DNA of 60,000 nt from Liolophura sinensis. Its lineage: Eukaryota > Mollusca > Polyplacophora > Chitonida > Chitonidae. Under the pieces are notes generated by a model. That model ran no database searches. It was not told the DNA's origin and saw only the letters and a list, made by a program, of their open reading frames with translations. Location: contig NC_088295.1 in the NCBI RefSeq assembly GCF_032854445.1, positions 58,201,249 to 58,261,248 of the forward strand, written 5' to 3'. Below are positions 49,601 through 59,119 of the stretch, one piece after another (within the stretch, counting starts at the first letter, position 1; each line of letters opens with the position of its first letter). The position numbers and the translations under genes were made by a program.

Positions 49601-52600
49601 CTGTCTGTCGATTAGTCTGTCTGTCGATCAGTTTGACAGTCGATCAGCCTGTCTGTCGAACAGTCTGAGGCTAGATCAGTCTGGCGGTCGATCGATCAGT
49701 CTGTCTGTCTGACGGTTGATCGGTCAGTCTGTCGATCAGTCTGACGGTCGATTAGTCTAACGGTCGATCAGTCTTTTTGTCGATTGGTCTGTCTGTCGGT
49801 CAGGCTGTCTGTCAATTAGTCTCTCTGTTGAAAAGTCAGTCTGTCTGATGGTCGATCAGTCTGTCTGATGGTCGATCAGTCTGTCTGTCGATAAGTTTGT
49901 CTGTTGATCATTCTGTCGGTTGATCAGTCTGTCGGTCGATCAGTTGGTCAAATGTTTTAAGGAAGTTTAAGCGCAGGAGAAATCACACTTACGTCGATGT
50001 TTGTTCCCTGTTTATCACAACACTAATCTCGTTTTAGGACTGCAAAAGGGCATAGAGGTGTTGTCAAGTGGAGGAGAGGACCCGGCAGGGGGCGTTATAC
50101 TGTTAGTGACGGATGGCAAGGAAAATAAGGCTCCATACCTGACTGACTTCAAAGATCAGGTTGAGTTTTTTTCTCTTTTATTTCAGCACAATGAGTGAAA
50201 TATTCTTGAGTACGGTGTAAAACACTAATCTGATACATAAAAAAAAATTCAGCGCAATGCCATATTTTATCAACTAAATTTTGTACGCTGCACTCAGGAA
50301 TATTTTACTTATACAACGGTGGCCAGATTTTGCTCGCACGACACGAGAGGAAGCCAGCATGGGATGGACTTAATTAGATTAGATATTAGATTCAAACTGT
50401 ACCTAATACCGCTTAACCTGGGGCTAAGGGCCGTAAAGGTAGCCATGTTCATTACATCACTATGATGCCTTTATGAACAGTTGCGATTAAAGCGCGACTG
50501 AGATACATGTTTAATTGTTATTTGACCTGGAACTCATTCACAGACTACGGATTTGAACTTTGATATGGAATTCATGCCTTGAATATCCATTGTCTGCCTG
50601 GCATCATTGAAAACTGATGACCGCTTCTCCCTTGTGTGTTACCGGCTTTATTTCTTAATTGTAAAATTTCTCACATACCTTTGCCTTTGGGAGTTAGTGT
50701 TAAACCTTGTTTTGGAAATTGATCTTGCCATTATCGACTTGGAACGCCTTTTACGGACTATGAATGGTATATGAATGTTGGACATGACGCTTATATTGGT
50801 GAGAGGCTCATGGGTCATTGCGCCGCGCTGACGTGCCAATCCCCTCGCCCACGGATGCCCCTACTTCTATTAAAGTCTCAAACTAAGCGTAACTTTTGAT
50901 GCTGCTCATTTACCAATCGCACACAGGCAAATTATATATGTGGTTTTTTGGTATTATCACCACTGCCAGTCAATCGTGAAGCTTCATCAGTAGGGAAGTT
51001 TTGAGTTCGAACTCTATTATCGATAGAGTGTCCTTGAAAAAAGGAAAAAAGTGTCATTTGTTGAAAAGGGTGAAACAGGTGATCGGTAAATTAATTTCAA
51101 CACAGGTTGCCTAACATTTTTAACTAGTCACATGGCACAGTGGGACCGTTTTTACCTTTGATTACGAAAGAGTTCCAGGTCGCAAGTGCCCTATGCAGTA
51201 CCTCTCTTTGATAACAAGCTTGAATTAAGAGTTAAATTAACGAAGTTCGGGACAGTCATCATTATTTTAAATGATTGCAGATTATCTCCAAACACATTGT
51301 TGTTGACACGGTTGCCGTTACGGAGGACGCGGACCAACAGATTGAAGAGCTGGTTGAAGCCACACAGGGTTTTTCGTATTTCTTTTCTGACAAAAGAGGG
51401 TCTAACGCCTTAAATGAAGCTCTAGTTTCCATAGGACAAAGGGGAGCAGGTAAGTAACCAGTAACGGCCTCAGCAGGTGACATATTCATAGCAATGATGT
51501 ATCTAGATTATTCTTGGTTACTTGTGGCTTGCTCGCTTGCGAGTACGAAAGCTATAGGCACATCAAGATTATATGCACTATGCCTTCTTAAAACACCATT
51601 AATGATATAACTTACAAAAGCGTGTGTCGTGGGTATTCGACCTGATAATTAAGAGCTGAGACGTGTTACCAGTAGTTCAATCAGCGTTGGTGTGTTTTCA
51701 CGGACGCTTCGCCGCTGTGTGCCCGGCTGCACACCGACACCGACACCGACGTCACACACGATGAAAAGAAGAGCACGAAGTCCGACTGGGGACCTTGGTT
51801 GAAATATACTTGCTTTAGGTGAACTGCTAGTCATTTTGAGAGGGTGTGCAGTTTAAGTGTCTCAAAAGGATGAGCAATTTTTTCCACATGTTGGTGTTGT
51901 TGTTGTTAGCTGCTGAATCATTAGAACTCTCTTGAAATTGAAGGCAAGACAAGTTATTGACTGGTACATTTTCAACCAGCGTTGATATCTGCCGGACACG
52001 TGCATCCCTGACTACGTAGGTGTATTTTGAGCGTTTCTGTTGACTAGCACGTGCCTTCCTAACTCGGTAGGTATATACAGAGAAAAATATGCCTCGCCCG
52101 TTCGGCGAACAAGGCAGCTTATCCAAGGCAGATAAGTTTTTGTTGAATTTTGACGAAACCATGTATGCCCAAAATTGATAGGTTGAGAAACAAATGTTAA
52201 AATAAATACATTTAAAGGTTCGTGATTATAATTTTAGGTAAAGTTTCGCTCTGGAAACTAAGAACAGAATGTAACAGTAAGGGGAATATATCTCTCGGTG
52301 AACCTCTTCGGTTGCAGAAAGATCAAAATAAACATTGGTAGTATTATGTTGTTTGCTACAGTATATACTGTAAGACCCAGCAGACTAGGTGTTGTTCCGA
52401 CCGTTCTGTCTATCGAACAATCGTGCATGTATTCTTGACGTCAACAGTTTGTGTCCAAAATTCTATTTAATTATGTATCAAGCTGAGGAAAGCGAATTTC
52501 TTTCAGGTTTATCATTTGCCATTCCATCCACGTGATCATACTTTATAATTATAAATTATATCAAAAAAGGTTTCAGAATTTTAATCAAACTCGTTGTAAA

Positions 52601-55600
52601 GATGTACGACTAGAAAGAAACTTATGATGTGTATTTCATGATCAGTTTGATCGATATGATAATTAAACATTATATTTTGCTTACTTACTTTAGTACTTTA
52701 AAATTTCAGAAAAAAATTACGCGCGGTAACACATGTAAGTAATGCTGATTACAGTTCTTCGCATTTTACTCCATCAGGGATTGAGCACAGACCAATACAG
52801 TTATCCAGCCAATCGGTAGTGATCAAGGGAAACCACTCTTACGAAGACAAAGTTGTCATCGACCCCACCATTGGCAGAAATACAGAGTTTCTGATTGGCC
52901 ATTCTTCGCACGATATCATCATCGAGATGACGACGCCGTCAGGCCGTAGAATATCCCGCAATGATTCTGAATATATCACCGATGCGGTATTCAGCCTTAC
53001 CCGGATAAAAATTCCAGGAGTCGCAGAAGTAAGTTTCATGGCATCATTTATTTTCAATTTAGCCAACTGAGACATAGTTGTAAACGCTTTTCTTTCCTAA
53101 ATGAGTGCTTGATGTGAAAAAAAGTGATAACGACTTAAAAGTACTGCATTAAAAGAGATTTTGATATTTCGAAATTTGGAACGAGGAAATTGTACAGTTT
53201 ACGCAATTAAAAGAGAAGATGATTCAGCCATTGGTTTAAATGTTGTATAATAATATCAATGGGAAAAAAGAAGAAAAGACAGGACCACAAAACAATCAGA
53301 ATTTGCAATGATCTCTTGCAGAAAGGCCAGTGGAAATTAAGCATCAAGAACCCCAGGTCGATAGAACAGTCTGTGACAATAACTGTGATATCAGGCAAGA
53401 CGGATCAGAGTGACCCAATCGTAACCACGGCAACATGGGCTAAGAAAATCGTCCAGTTCCCAAATGAGCGTCAGATTCTATATGTCAGTGTGTCCCAAGG
53501 TAAGGTACAAGTCTAAAAAGCATGAGTCAAATACAAAAGGCTATGATACATCGCTTTGTCAAAAGTACAGCTACCCTACATTTAGATATATATAAATATA
53601 GGGGAGGAACAAAGAATGCACAATGCATTCCACGTTGCTACTGCCGGAAAACTCAATGTTCAGGAAAACTTTTGTTCAGTTGATCATTCAAAGCAAATTC
53701 TGCTACCATGTGCGGTTTTAAATAGTGTACTATTTTTTCTGTTCTGTATTATCTGATCAAGTTTGAATTCCTCTCAGGTCTGTGATAATTTCATTTAAAT
53801 AAACAAATGTAAAATGTCCTATAGTAATTTTTCAGTCATATCGGGGCTCTACAAATGTTTTTAAACCACATGCAGGAAATGCCCATACAAAAGTACATTT
53901 GCTTAATTCATTCATGGTATTAAATGACAAGGCGTCGCAGGCATGCGCAACGTGTAAAAGTATATTTGTTCAATGCAGGTTTAGCCCCTGTTCTGCAAGC
54001 TAACGTGACGGCCATATTGGAAAGACCGTATGATGCTAACGGAACAGCGCCCTCTTTACAGCTGACATTAAGAGATAATGGTGCCGGTGAGTTTCTCCAC
54101 GCTATGAACCGTATTGATTATGTAGGCCATCAAGGCCACTTTTCTCTGTATCAAACGGGTATTTGATGAAAGATTTGCTTTTTCTCGCAGATACACATAA
54201 CATGAGTTAAGTTCACCAGGCTTTTTATAATGTAAAGGTGAAGAACATTTGTGTGGCGTCATTGGCGAAATACAATATCAAAATGATTCTTGATGCCAAT
54301 TATTTCAGACAGTTTTAATCGTCTTTCCTTGCACGCTTACTTCATTTGTAATGATTTTCTCCTTTAAACACAAAACTGAACAAAGCAAGGCCTGTACAAT
54401 AATCTTAAGTGTGAGGCACGATCTACTACATGTACGCATCGCCATATATTGCAGGTGCCGACTTAGCTAAAGACGATGGCATTTACTCCATCTATGTCAC
54501 CAGCTACACTAACAATGGCCGATATGAAGTAAAAGTTAAAGTAACGGACACGCCGGTGTCCGTTGTCTTGAAAAACAAGATCGTTGGGACAGGTGGAAGC
54601 GGAGCTGCCGGGAGAAAACGAGGCCGACGAGATACAGGGTCCCGACAACAGATGGAGGACTTTCAGCGCGTGACGTCGGCAGGGTCCTTTAAACTGGAGA
54701 ATTTTACTGAAGGTAGTTATACTGAACTGGGAAAGCACTCAGAGTAATAAGTATCACACCTAATGAATGAAAATTACACAAGTACATGTAAATGGTAAAG
54801 GAATACCCCCGCTCCCCCCTCCCACCACCACCACCATCGCCCCAATCGTGTTATCTGAATAACTGCAGTTTGATGTGTGAAATGTTTGGTTTTTCCTGCT
54901 TTAGGCATTGATGCTTTTCCCCCTGGAAAGGTGACAGACTTACAAGTGAGTGTGGACGATGCTAGGGAGGAAGTGACGCTCAGTTGGACGGCCACAGGGG
55001 CAGATCTGGACCAGGGGACAGGTACATGACGTCATAGACGCAGTTAGGTTCAGCCCAAGCCGCAGGTGATGTGGTTCGTGCACGTAATGGATGGATGAAT
55101 GGTTTCCTCAGCCACATGTGAGCTATTATGTACCACATGGTACCTACATGTATCACTTTCCACATGACAATCGGCCTACACATCAAAGTATCACCTTATG
55201 GCAGTTATCATGTACACCATATGCCAACACCACATGACAGTTATCATGTATGCATATGCCAACACCATATGACAGTTATTCTATACGCCATATGCCAACA
55301 TCACATGGCAGTTATCTTGTGCACCATATGCCAACACCATATGACAGTTACGATGCACACCTTGCCAACACCACATGACAGTTATCCTATACACCGCATG
55401 TCAACAACACATGACAGATATAATATACACCATATGCCAACACCACATGACAGTTATTCTATACACCATATGCCAACATCACATGGCAGTTATCATGTGC
55501 ACCATATGCCAACACCACATGACAGTTATCATGTGCACCATATGCCGACACCACATGACAGTTATGATGCACTCTTTGCCAACACCACATGACAGTTATT

Positions 55601-57696
55601 CTATACACCGCATGTCAACAACACATGACAGGCATAATATACACCATGGCAACAACACATGACAGTTATTCTATACACCATGGCATATGTCTTCTACACC
55701 ACGACTAGTTTCTCCCACCCCATGGCAGCCATTCCGAGGAGAAGGGAAGCGACCTTCCTCCTTTCGAATTATTCTGTAGTATGACAGAAAGGGTCAGTAA
55801 AGTATGGGAAAAGAAAAACACGGAATAAAATGACAGATACTGACGCCTGCTCGCACTGTACGACGAACGGATCAGTTTCGTGGATGTAGTACCTCAGTCT
55901 TTAGCAATAGGGCTACATTCACACACTGTATAACTTTACAGTTTGTAATGCCATACATTGTTGTACTATGGCGTACAAAATCTTCCCGAAGATGAATTAT
56001 CTTCTCCTGAGTTTCTACTGCTCTTTGTGGTTGGAGGCGTGGGATTTTGCATAGCTGGCATAGATGGCAGTTAAAGTTCATTCGTCAGTACTCGAACTTT
56101 TTATTGTACCAGCGTTCAATGATGGGGTGGGAGGTTGGGGGTAGGGGAAGTACTGTTGTGTTGTAAACTACAACAGCACGTCTTGCAAGGTCATCAGTGG
56201 GCGACCCTTCTTCAGATGTGATCGGTTAAACCTTGTAATAGTCACAGTTTTTTCGGGACACAGAGAACCTTCACTTTAGAGTGATACTTCATCAACAACA
56301 GCCATCTCTGAGCGTCATTCATTGTAGCCATGCTTTGCCTGGGAAAATAACACTAGCCGGAGACAGAATAGGCGACTAACGTTAAAAGCAAGAAAACTCC
56401 CTTTCGGGAAGAGGCTTGTTAAAGGAAAGATAACTCCCTCTCGGGGAGAGGCGCGTTAAAAGGAAGATAGCTCCGTTTCGGGAAGAGGTGCGTTAAAGGA
56501 AAGATAACTCCCTTTCGGTAAGAGGCACAATAAAAGAAAGATAACTCCCCTTCGGGAAGAGGCGCGTTAAAAGGAAGATAACTCCCTTTCGTGATAGGGG
56601 CGTTAAGAGAAAGATATCTCCCTATCGGGGAGAGGCTACATGCCTACCGATTTACACTTCTGAACGGTTTTATTTTGTAGTTTCTTCTTATGTGTTGTGG
56701 AAATCCAAAGACTTTGACACAATCTACTCTAAGCACTGGAATGCTACAAAGGAAGAACTTAATATAAAACCACAGGCTGCTGGCAAAGAAGAGACCTATA
56801 CGATTCGTGTCAACGAAACAGGTATTTATGTGTGTATGTATGTATGTATGTAGGTATGTATGTATGTTTGGGGTTTAGCGTGGTACTTAACAATTTTTCT
56901 CTCATATGACCACGAAGAGTCATTAGGTGTGTGTTCATTTATTGTATAAATTGTGGCAGGGAGAGTCGATGGCAATACCATGGCTGCCACCATTGAAGCA
57001 TCATGCCGAAGACATCAGGCATGACACCTCACTAAGTCACATTATACTGACACCGGGTCAACCAGTCATGTTTCCTTGCTCTAACCTCTCAATGCCGAGC
57101 GCCAAACAAGACAGCGGCAAGTACAGTCTTTAAAGTCTTTAGTATGACCTTACCCGGGTTTGATCCCGGGCTCTTTCGGCTTCGAGGCAGACGCTCTAAC
57201 CATTAAGCCATTGAAACGGTCAAAGCAGGTAGCATACTGTAGCATTTTGAAGTTGATGGTTTGGTTGTGTTTCTCAAGTTTTTGGAGAAAGTTAATATAT
57301 GAGTTACTGATTAAAGCTTTATAATAGTTTTTCAGAAAGCCATTTCAGCCTGACAGTTGGACAGGACTTTCCTTGTCCTTTATTTCAATTTCATTAGACA
57401 TTCCTTCCGTTTTTTGTTTTTTGCCAACAGGAAGCGTGACGTATTACTTTGCCCTGGAGGCCGTGGACAATGGCGGTAACGTCAGTCCGCGCTCTAACGT
57501 TGCATCTGTCTCCCTGAAGTACATGTACAGGAACCCTCCAAGTGCCCAGAACCTACCGTTAATGATCGGTTGTGTCGTCGGAAGCTTTGTTTTCATCGTT
57601 CTCCTTATGACTGTAATAATAATATACACACGTGAAAAGGGAAAAGAAGAGCCCAAACATGGAGCAAAGTGCCAAAAGAATACCAAAAACCAGTGA
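40428..57696 (+). CDS. CLCA: Calcium-activated chloride channel regulator (CLCA) family protein, whole gene (15 exons)
   Basis: Joined exons: 40428-40681, 41458-41716, 45352-45475, 45783-46027, 46555-46719, 47104-47278, 50038-50159, 51281-51449, 52778-53028, 53322-53499, 53979-54086, 54455-54712, 54905-55021, 56681-56821, 57431-57696. All junctions are GT-AG and in phase, giving 943 aa, close to vertebrate CLCA length. Order: signal peptide (about 1-36); N-terminal metallohydrolase domain with HEWAHLRYGVFDE at 175; cysteine-rich segment; VWA domain with DISGS MIDAS at 334 and VTDG at 431; beta-rich domains including DNGAGADLAKDDGIYS near 680; a furin-like RGRR at 739-742; FPPGKVTDL...LSWTA (FN3-like); and a membrane helix at 897-921 with a short cytosolic tail. 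CLCAs are secreted or membrane-tethered, self-cleaving zinc proteases that modulate calcium-activated chloride channels. Both catalytic and MIDAS residues are present, so the protein is predicted active. Confidence 0.95.
40955..41212. mobile_element. Foldback/MITE-like inverted repeat in CLCA intron 1
   Basis: Arms of about 75 bp, at roughly 40955-41029 and 41132-41212, are imperfect reverse complements; the inner 30 bp (GACAGGGTGGGGGCC...ACTAACGC) are nearly perfect. The loop is about 100 bp. No transposase sequence or clear target duplication is seen. Confidence 0.7.
41458..41716 (+). CDS. CLCA: CLCA exon 2
   Basis: 259 nt after CCTTTTTCAG, phase 2 in and phase 0 out (donor GTTCGT, non-consensus). 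It encodes the N-terminal CLCA domain: FFERIIVLIPKTW, then CGQPGWYMQLTPEYL leading to the catalytic exon. Confidence 0.9.
41800..42045 (+). repeat. Degenerate minisatellite with unit CATCATCCTTATTGCTAACTT
   Basis: Several imperfect units of about 30-36 bp, rich in ATC triplets, starting shortly after CLCA exon 2. Confidence 0.8.
42050..43040. other. CLCA intron 2, unassigned part
   Basis: Nothing recognisable; the intron of 3.6 kb also holds the rearranged SINE, the unclassified repeat at 44275 and the decayed exon copy. Confidence 0.5.
43050..43329. mobile_element. Rearranged SINE with head-to-head inverted segment
   Basis: 43050-43121 is antisense, 43126-43171 is the same body segment in sense orientation, and 43177-43329 is antisense again to the head. 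The first two parts form an inverted repeat of about 45 bp. Confidence 0.8.
44275..44570 (+). repeat. Unclassified dispersed repeat, copy A
   Basis: Diverged match to 50460-50790: shared blocks include AGTTGCAACCAAAGTGCGAC, TCGTTGAAAACTGACGACTG and TATCAACTTGGGATGCCCTT. It lies in CLCA intron 2. Confidence 0.7.
44706..44803 (+). mobile_element. Main SINE 3' half
   Basis: Sense fragment from CCCACCATAACGCTGGCC to a long (AAAT)n tail, in CLCA intron 2. Confidence 0.82.
45217..45312 (+). pseudogene. Decayed tandem copy of CLCA exon 3
   Basis: About 96 bp with the same order as the real exon and its preceding pyrimidine tract, 108 bp upstream. It would read VIVHEWSHLGYGVFDEYSDGH. The acceptor AG is changed to CG, the conserved Arg after HEWxHL is Gly, and no donor follows, so it is probably not spliced in. 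The 108-bp offset is divisible by three, so one open frame runs through both copies. Confidence 0.85.
45352..45475 (+). CDS. CLCA: CLCA exon 3 (HEXXH catalytic motif)
   Basis: 124 nt after TTTATTGCAG, phase 0 in and phase 1 out. It encodes VIVHEWAHLRYGVFDEYPDG, the CLCA zinc-protease signature. The two histidines, the catalytic glutamate and the downstream DE acid pair are intact. A decayed copy lies just upstream. Confidence 0.95.
45783..46027 (+). CDS. CLCA: CLCA exon 4 (cysteine-rich segment)
   Basis: 245 nt after GATTAACAG, phase 1 in and phase 0 out. It holds several cysteines (GDCDFEF, TASCQF, WFCDND, RNCDG) in the spacing of CLCA N-terminal domains and the SLMYSHKLDHVVWFC segment. Confidence 0.93.
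46104..46368 (+). mobile_element. Main SINE, full length, with TSD
   Basis: Sense copy in CLCA intron 4, starting GGGGCCTCCGTGGCTCAG and ending in AATAAATAAAT. Flanked by ATTATTTATCG (46093-46103 and 46369-46379). Confidence 0.95.
46555..46719 (+). CDS. CLCA: CLCA exon 5 (VWA start, MIDAS)
   Basis: 165 nt after GACCTAACAG, phase 0 both sides. It encodes SHQDF...VPTFRFVKYRSKRTVIVLDISGSM, which contains the D-x-S-x-S metal-ion-dependent adhesion site of von Willebrand A domains. Confidence 0.95.
47104..47278 (+). CDS. CLCA: CLCA exon 6 (VWA domain)
   Basis: 175 nt after CCCTGAACAG, phase 0 in and phase 1 out. It encodes GDMIGMVWFSISASIKSYL and GGRTSIGAG, in which the threonine is the expected MIDAS residue. 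Confidence 0.92.
47700..49950 (+). repeat. 2.2-kb array of a 16-nt TCTGTCTGTCGATCAG-type unit
   Basis: The whole stretch is made of TCTG, TCGATCAG and TGACGGTC blocks in 12- to 16-nt units with point changes. GATC recurs nearly every unit. It fills most of CLCA intron 6 and carries only spurious open frames. Confidence 0.95.
50038..50159 (+). CDS. CLCA: CLCA exon 7 (VWA domain, TDG)
   Basis: 122 nt after CTCGTTTTAG, phase 1 in and phase 0 out. It encodes GLQKGIEVLSS and GGVILLVTDGKENK, the third MIDAS loop. It is separated from exon 6 by 2.8 kb, mostly a 16-nt tandem array. Confidence 0.93.
50188..50375. mobile_element. Two small SINE fragments
   Basis: 50188-50242 is sense 3' end just after CLCA exon 7; 50281-50375 is antisense body. 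A third antisense head fragment lies at 50791-50862. Confidence 0.65.
50460..50790 (+). repeat. Unclassified dispersed repeat, copy B
   Basis: Diverged partner of 44275-44570, in CLCA intron 7. No coding frame or terminal repeat is visible in either copy. Confidence 0.7.
51281..51449 (+). CDS. CLCA: CLCA exon 8 (end of VWA)
   Basis: 169 nt after ATGATTGCAG, phase 0 in and phase 1 out. It encodes VVDTVAVTEDADQQIEELVEATQG and YFFSDKRGSNALNEAL, matching the C-terminal part of the CLCA VWA domain. Confidence 0.92.
52778..53028 (+). CDS. CLCA: CLCA exon 9 (post-VWA beta domain)
   Basis: 251 nt after CTCCATCAG, phase 1 in and phase 0 out. It encodes VVIDPTIGRNTEFLI and IIEMTTPSGRRISR, the conserved CLCA region after the VWA domain. 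Confidence 0.92.
53322..53499 (+). CDS. CLCA: CLCA exon 10
   Basis: 178 nt after CTCTTGCAG, phase 0 in and phase 1 out. It encodes KGQWKLSIKNPRSIEQSVTI, a beta-sandwich segment seen in CLCA proteins. Confidence 0.92.
53979..54086 (+). CDS. CLCA: CLCA exon 11
   Basis: 108 nt after TTCAATGCAG, phase 1 both sides. It encodes LAPVLQANVTAILERP and the LTLRDNGAG start of the most conserved CLCA C-terminal motif. Confidence 0.92.
54455..54712 (+). CDS. CLCA: CLCA exon 12 (DNGAGAD motif, basic cleavage-like site)
   Basis: 258 nt after ATATATTGCAG, phase 1 both sides. It encodes ADLAKDDGIYSIYVTSYT and NGRYEVKVKV, classic for the family. A Gly/Ala-rich linker then carries RKRGRRD, which fits the R-x-K/R-R furin consensus. 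Confidence 0.93.
54905..55021 (+). CDS. CLCA: CLCA exon 13 (FN3-like)
   Basis: 117 nt after CCTGCTTTAG, phase 1 both sides. It encodes FPPGKVTDLQVSV and EEVTLSWTATGADLDQGTG, the fibronectin-III-like stretch of CLCAs. Confidence 0.93.
55190..55680 (+). repeat. 36-bp minisatellite, about 13 copies
   Basis: Unit GACAGTTATCATGTACACCA plus TATGCCAACACCACAT, in CLCA intron 13. 36 is divisible by three, so a 154-codon frame is open but not a gene. Confidence 0.95.
56390..56640 (+). repeat. 37-bp minisatellite, about 7 copies
   Basis: Unit AAGATAACTCCCTTTCGGGA with AGAGGCGCGTTAAAGG, in CLCA intron 13 close to the acceptor of exon 14. Confidence 0.92.
56681..56821 (+). CDS. CLCA: CLCA exon 14
   Basis: 141 nt after TTATTTTGTAG, phase 1 both sides. 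It encodes SSYVLWKSKDFDTIY and EETYTIRVNETG. A 37-bp minisatellite ends about 40 bp upstream of its acceptor. Confidence 0.9.
56960..57215 (-). mobile_element. Second tRNA-like SINE-type family
   Basis: Antisense copy in CLCA intron 14: CATGACACCTCACTAAGTCA, AAAGTCTTTAGTATGACC, TTTGATCCCGGGC and GACGCTCTAACCATTAAGCC in order. The terminal part is tRNA-like. Confidence 0.7.
57431..57696 (+). CDS. CLCA: CLCA exon 15 (C-terminal membrane helix and stop)
   Basis: After TTTGCCAACAG, phase 1 in. It encodes YYFALEAVDNGGNVSPRSN, then a hydrophobic helix (LMIGCVVGSFVFIVLLMTVI) and a basic tail ending in TGA at 57694-57696. The helix suggests a membrane-anchored rather than wholly secreted CLCA. Confidence 0.92.
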
Positions 57697-57802
57697 ATTA
57701 AGTGTTAGAAAAACAGATTCGAGCTCAGTTTATTACCGAAAGATGTACTTAGCTGGATGAGCGACTGAGGAGATTTTCTATTTTTAGGTCATCCGCATTA
57801 TG

Positions 57803-57808
57803 AATAAA
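57803..57808 (+). terminator. Polyadenylation signal of the CLCA gene
   Basis: AATAAA about 107 bp after the stop codon, the first canonical hexamer downstream. Confidence 0.6.
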
Positions 57809-57938
57809 GCAGCTTTATGTAGATTTTATTTGCTTAAATGCACGAGCATATAGTTCTTTGCGTAAGCATTTAGTGGCTGAATGATTAAGTGTGGTGCACT
57901 TAGGACAAGTACTGCGAGCAAAGTAAACAAAATCACAG

Positions 57939-58179
57939 AGGAGCCTCACTGGCTCAGTTGATTAGTGCTCTAGCGCAGCGTAATGACCCAGGAGCCTCTA
58001 ACCTATGCGGTCATGCTGGCTTCCTCTCCGGCCGTAAGTAGGAAGGTCTGGCACCAACCTGCGGATGGTCGTGGGTTTCCCCCGGGTTCAGGCCTTTTTT
58101 CTCCCATCATAATGCTGTTGTATAAGTGAAATATTCTTGAGTACGGCGTAAAGCACCAATCAGATAAATAAATAAATAC
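57939..58179 (+). mobile_element. Main SINE with internal deletion and TSD
   Basis: Sense copy just past the CLCA gene. Flanked by AAATCACAG (57930-57938 and 58180-58188). The segment between the B-box region and the body is shortened. Confidence 0.9.
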
Positions 58180-58875
58180 AAATCACAGTTAAGGTCGTCA
58201 TCCAGTAAACAATATGCAAAGCTGAATTCCGAAAGAAAATAATTAAGAAAATTAGCATCACAATCTTTGCCATTTCTATATAACCTTGAAGGAAGATAGT
58301 TACTTCGACCATGTGCAATAATGGCGGGTCCAGCCTAATAAGTTTTTGTGCCGAACATCAGTTGATGACACGTGTTACCGTGCTCTTAAAAATAAGTGGT
58401 TACAGAGGACTATCCTAAGAGTGGTGACAGAACAAAAAAACAGATATTTATTCCGCTGTATTGAGACTGGTCTCAACCGAGATTAAATGCTTGCATTTAT
58501 GTCTCATTATTGTGATTACTCTAATTCGTCTAATTTTTGAGACACTTGGTCTGCTGTTTACAGTTGATATTCATGTAGTTGTACAGGGAATATTTAGTTT
58601 CTTTTTTCACATGGTTAGTCCATCAAATGAACAACATATTCATATCTTTACTTTAAAAAAAAGAACTGGCAGAGAAATGTAATTGTTTCCTTTCAGCACT
58701 GCGTATATCTGTTTTAAAATTAGAAGAATTAGGCTAACGCTCTTGTCAGCTTTTAGCTTCCATATTCACAGATACGCTGTGCACAGTTAGCCAGTAACAC
58801 CATACTCAAACATTTAACAGAGGTTGAATTTGAAAGTATTAGTTTGACCGCTAGCTGGAGCCTCTTGCGAAAGAG

Positions 58876-59056
58876 GCCCCCGTGAGTTCAAGTCCAGCTC
58901 ATGATGGCCGTAAGTGGAGAGATCTGCCAGCAAACTGCACATGGTCGTGTGTTTCCTCCTATCTTTGCCGGCTTCCTCCCACCGTAATGGTGGCCGCCGT
59001 CGTATAAATAAAATATTCTTGAGTGCGGCGCGAAAAAAATCCAATAAACAAATGTA
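58876..59056 (+). mobile_element. Main SINE, 5'-truncated
   Basis: Sense copy from GTGAGTTCAAGTCCAGCTC to the tail, lacking part of the body. Confidence 0.82.
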
Positions 59057-59119
59057 TAGATTCCATAGTTGAGGATATTGAACCAATCAGGTATATAGTA
59101 AAGATAATGTGTGAACTGC

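Noticed and set aside
47700-49950. CRISPR-like array
   Set aside because: Units are contiguous and degenerate with no distinct spacers, inside an animal intron.
51649-52162. Minus-strand frames near 51.7-52.1 kb as a gene
   Set aside because: They lie inside CLCA intron 8 with no splice sites or recognisable domain.
55128-55662. 154-codon histidine-rich frame
   Set aside because: It is the 36-bp array inside CLCA intron 13 and is flanked by normal splice sites of exons 13 and 14.
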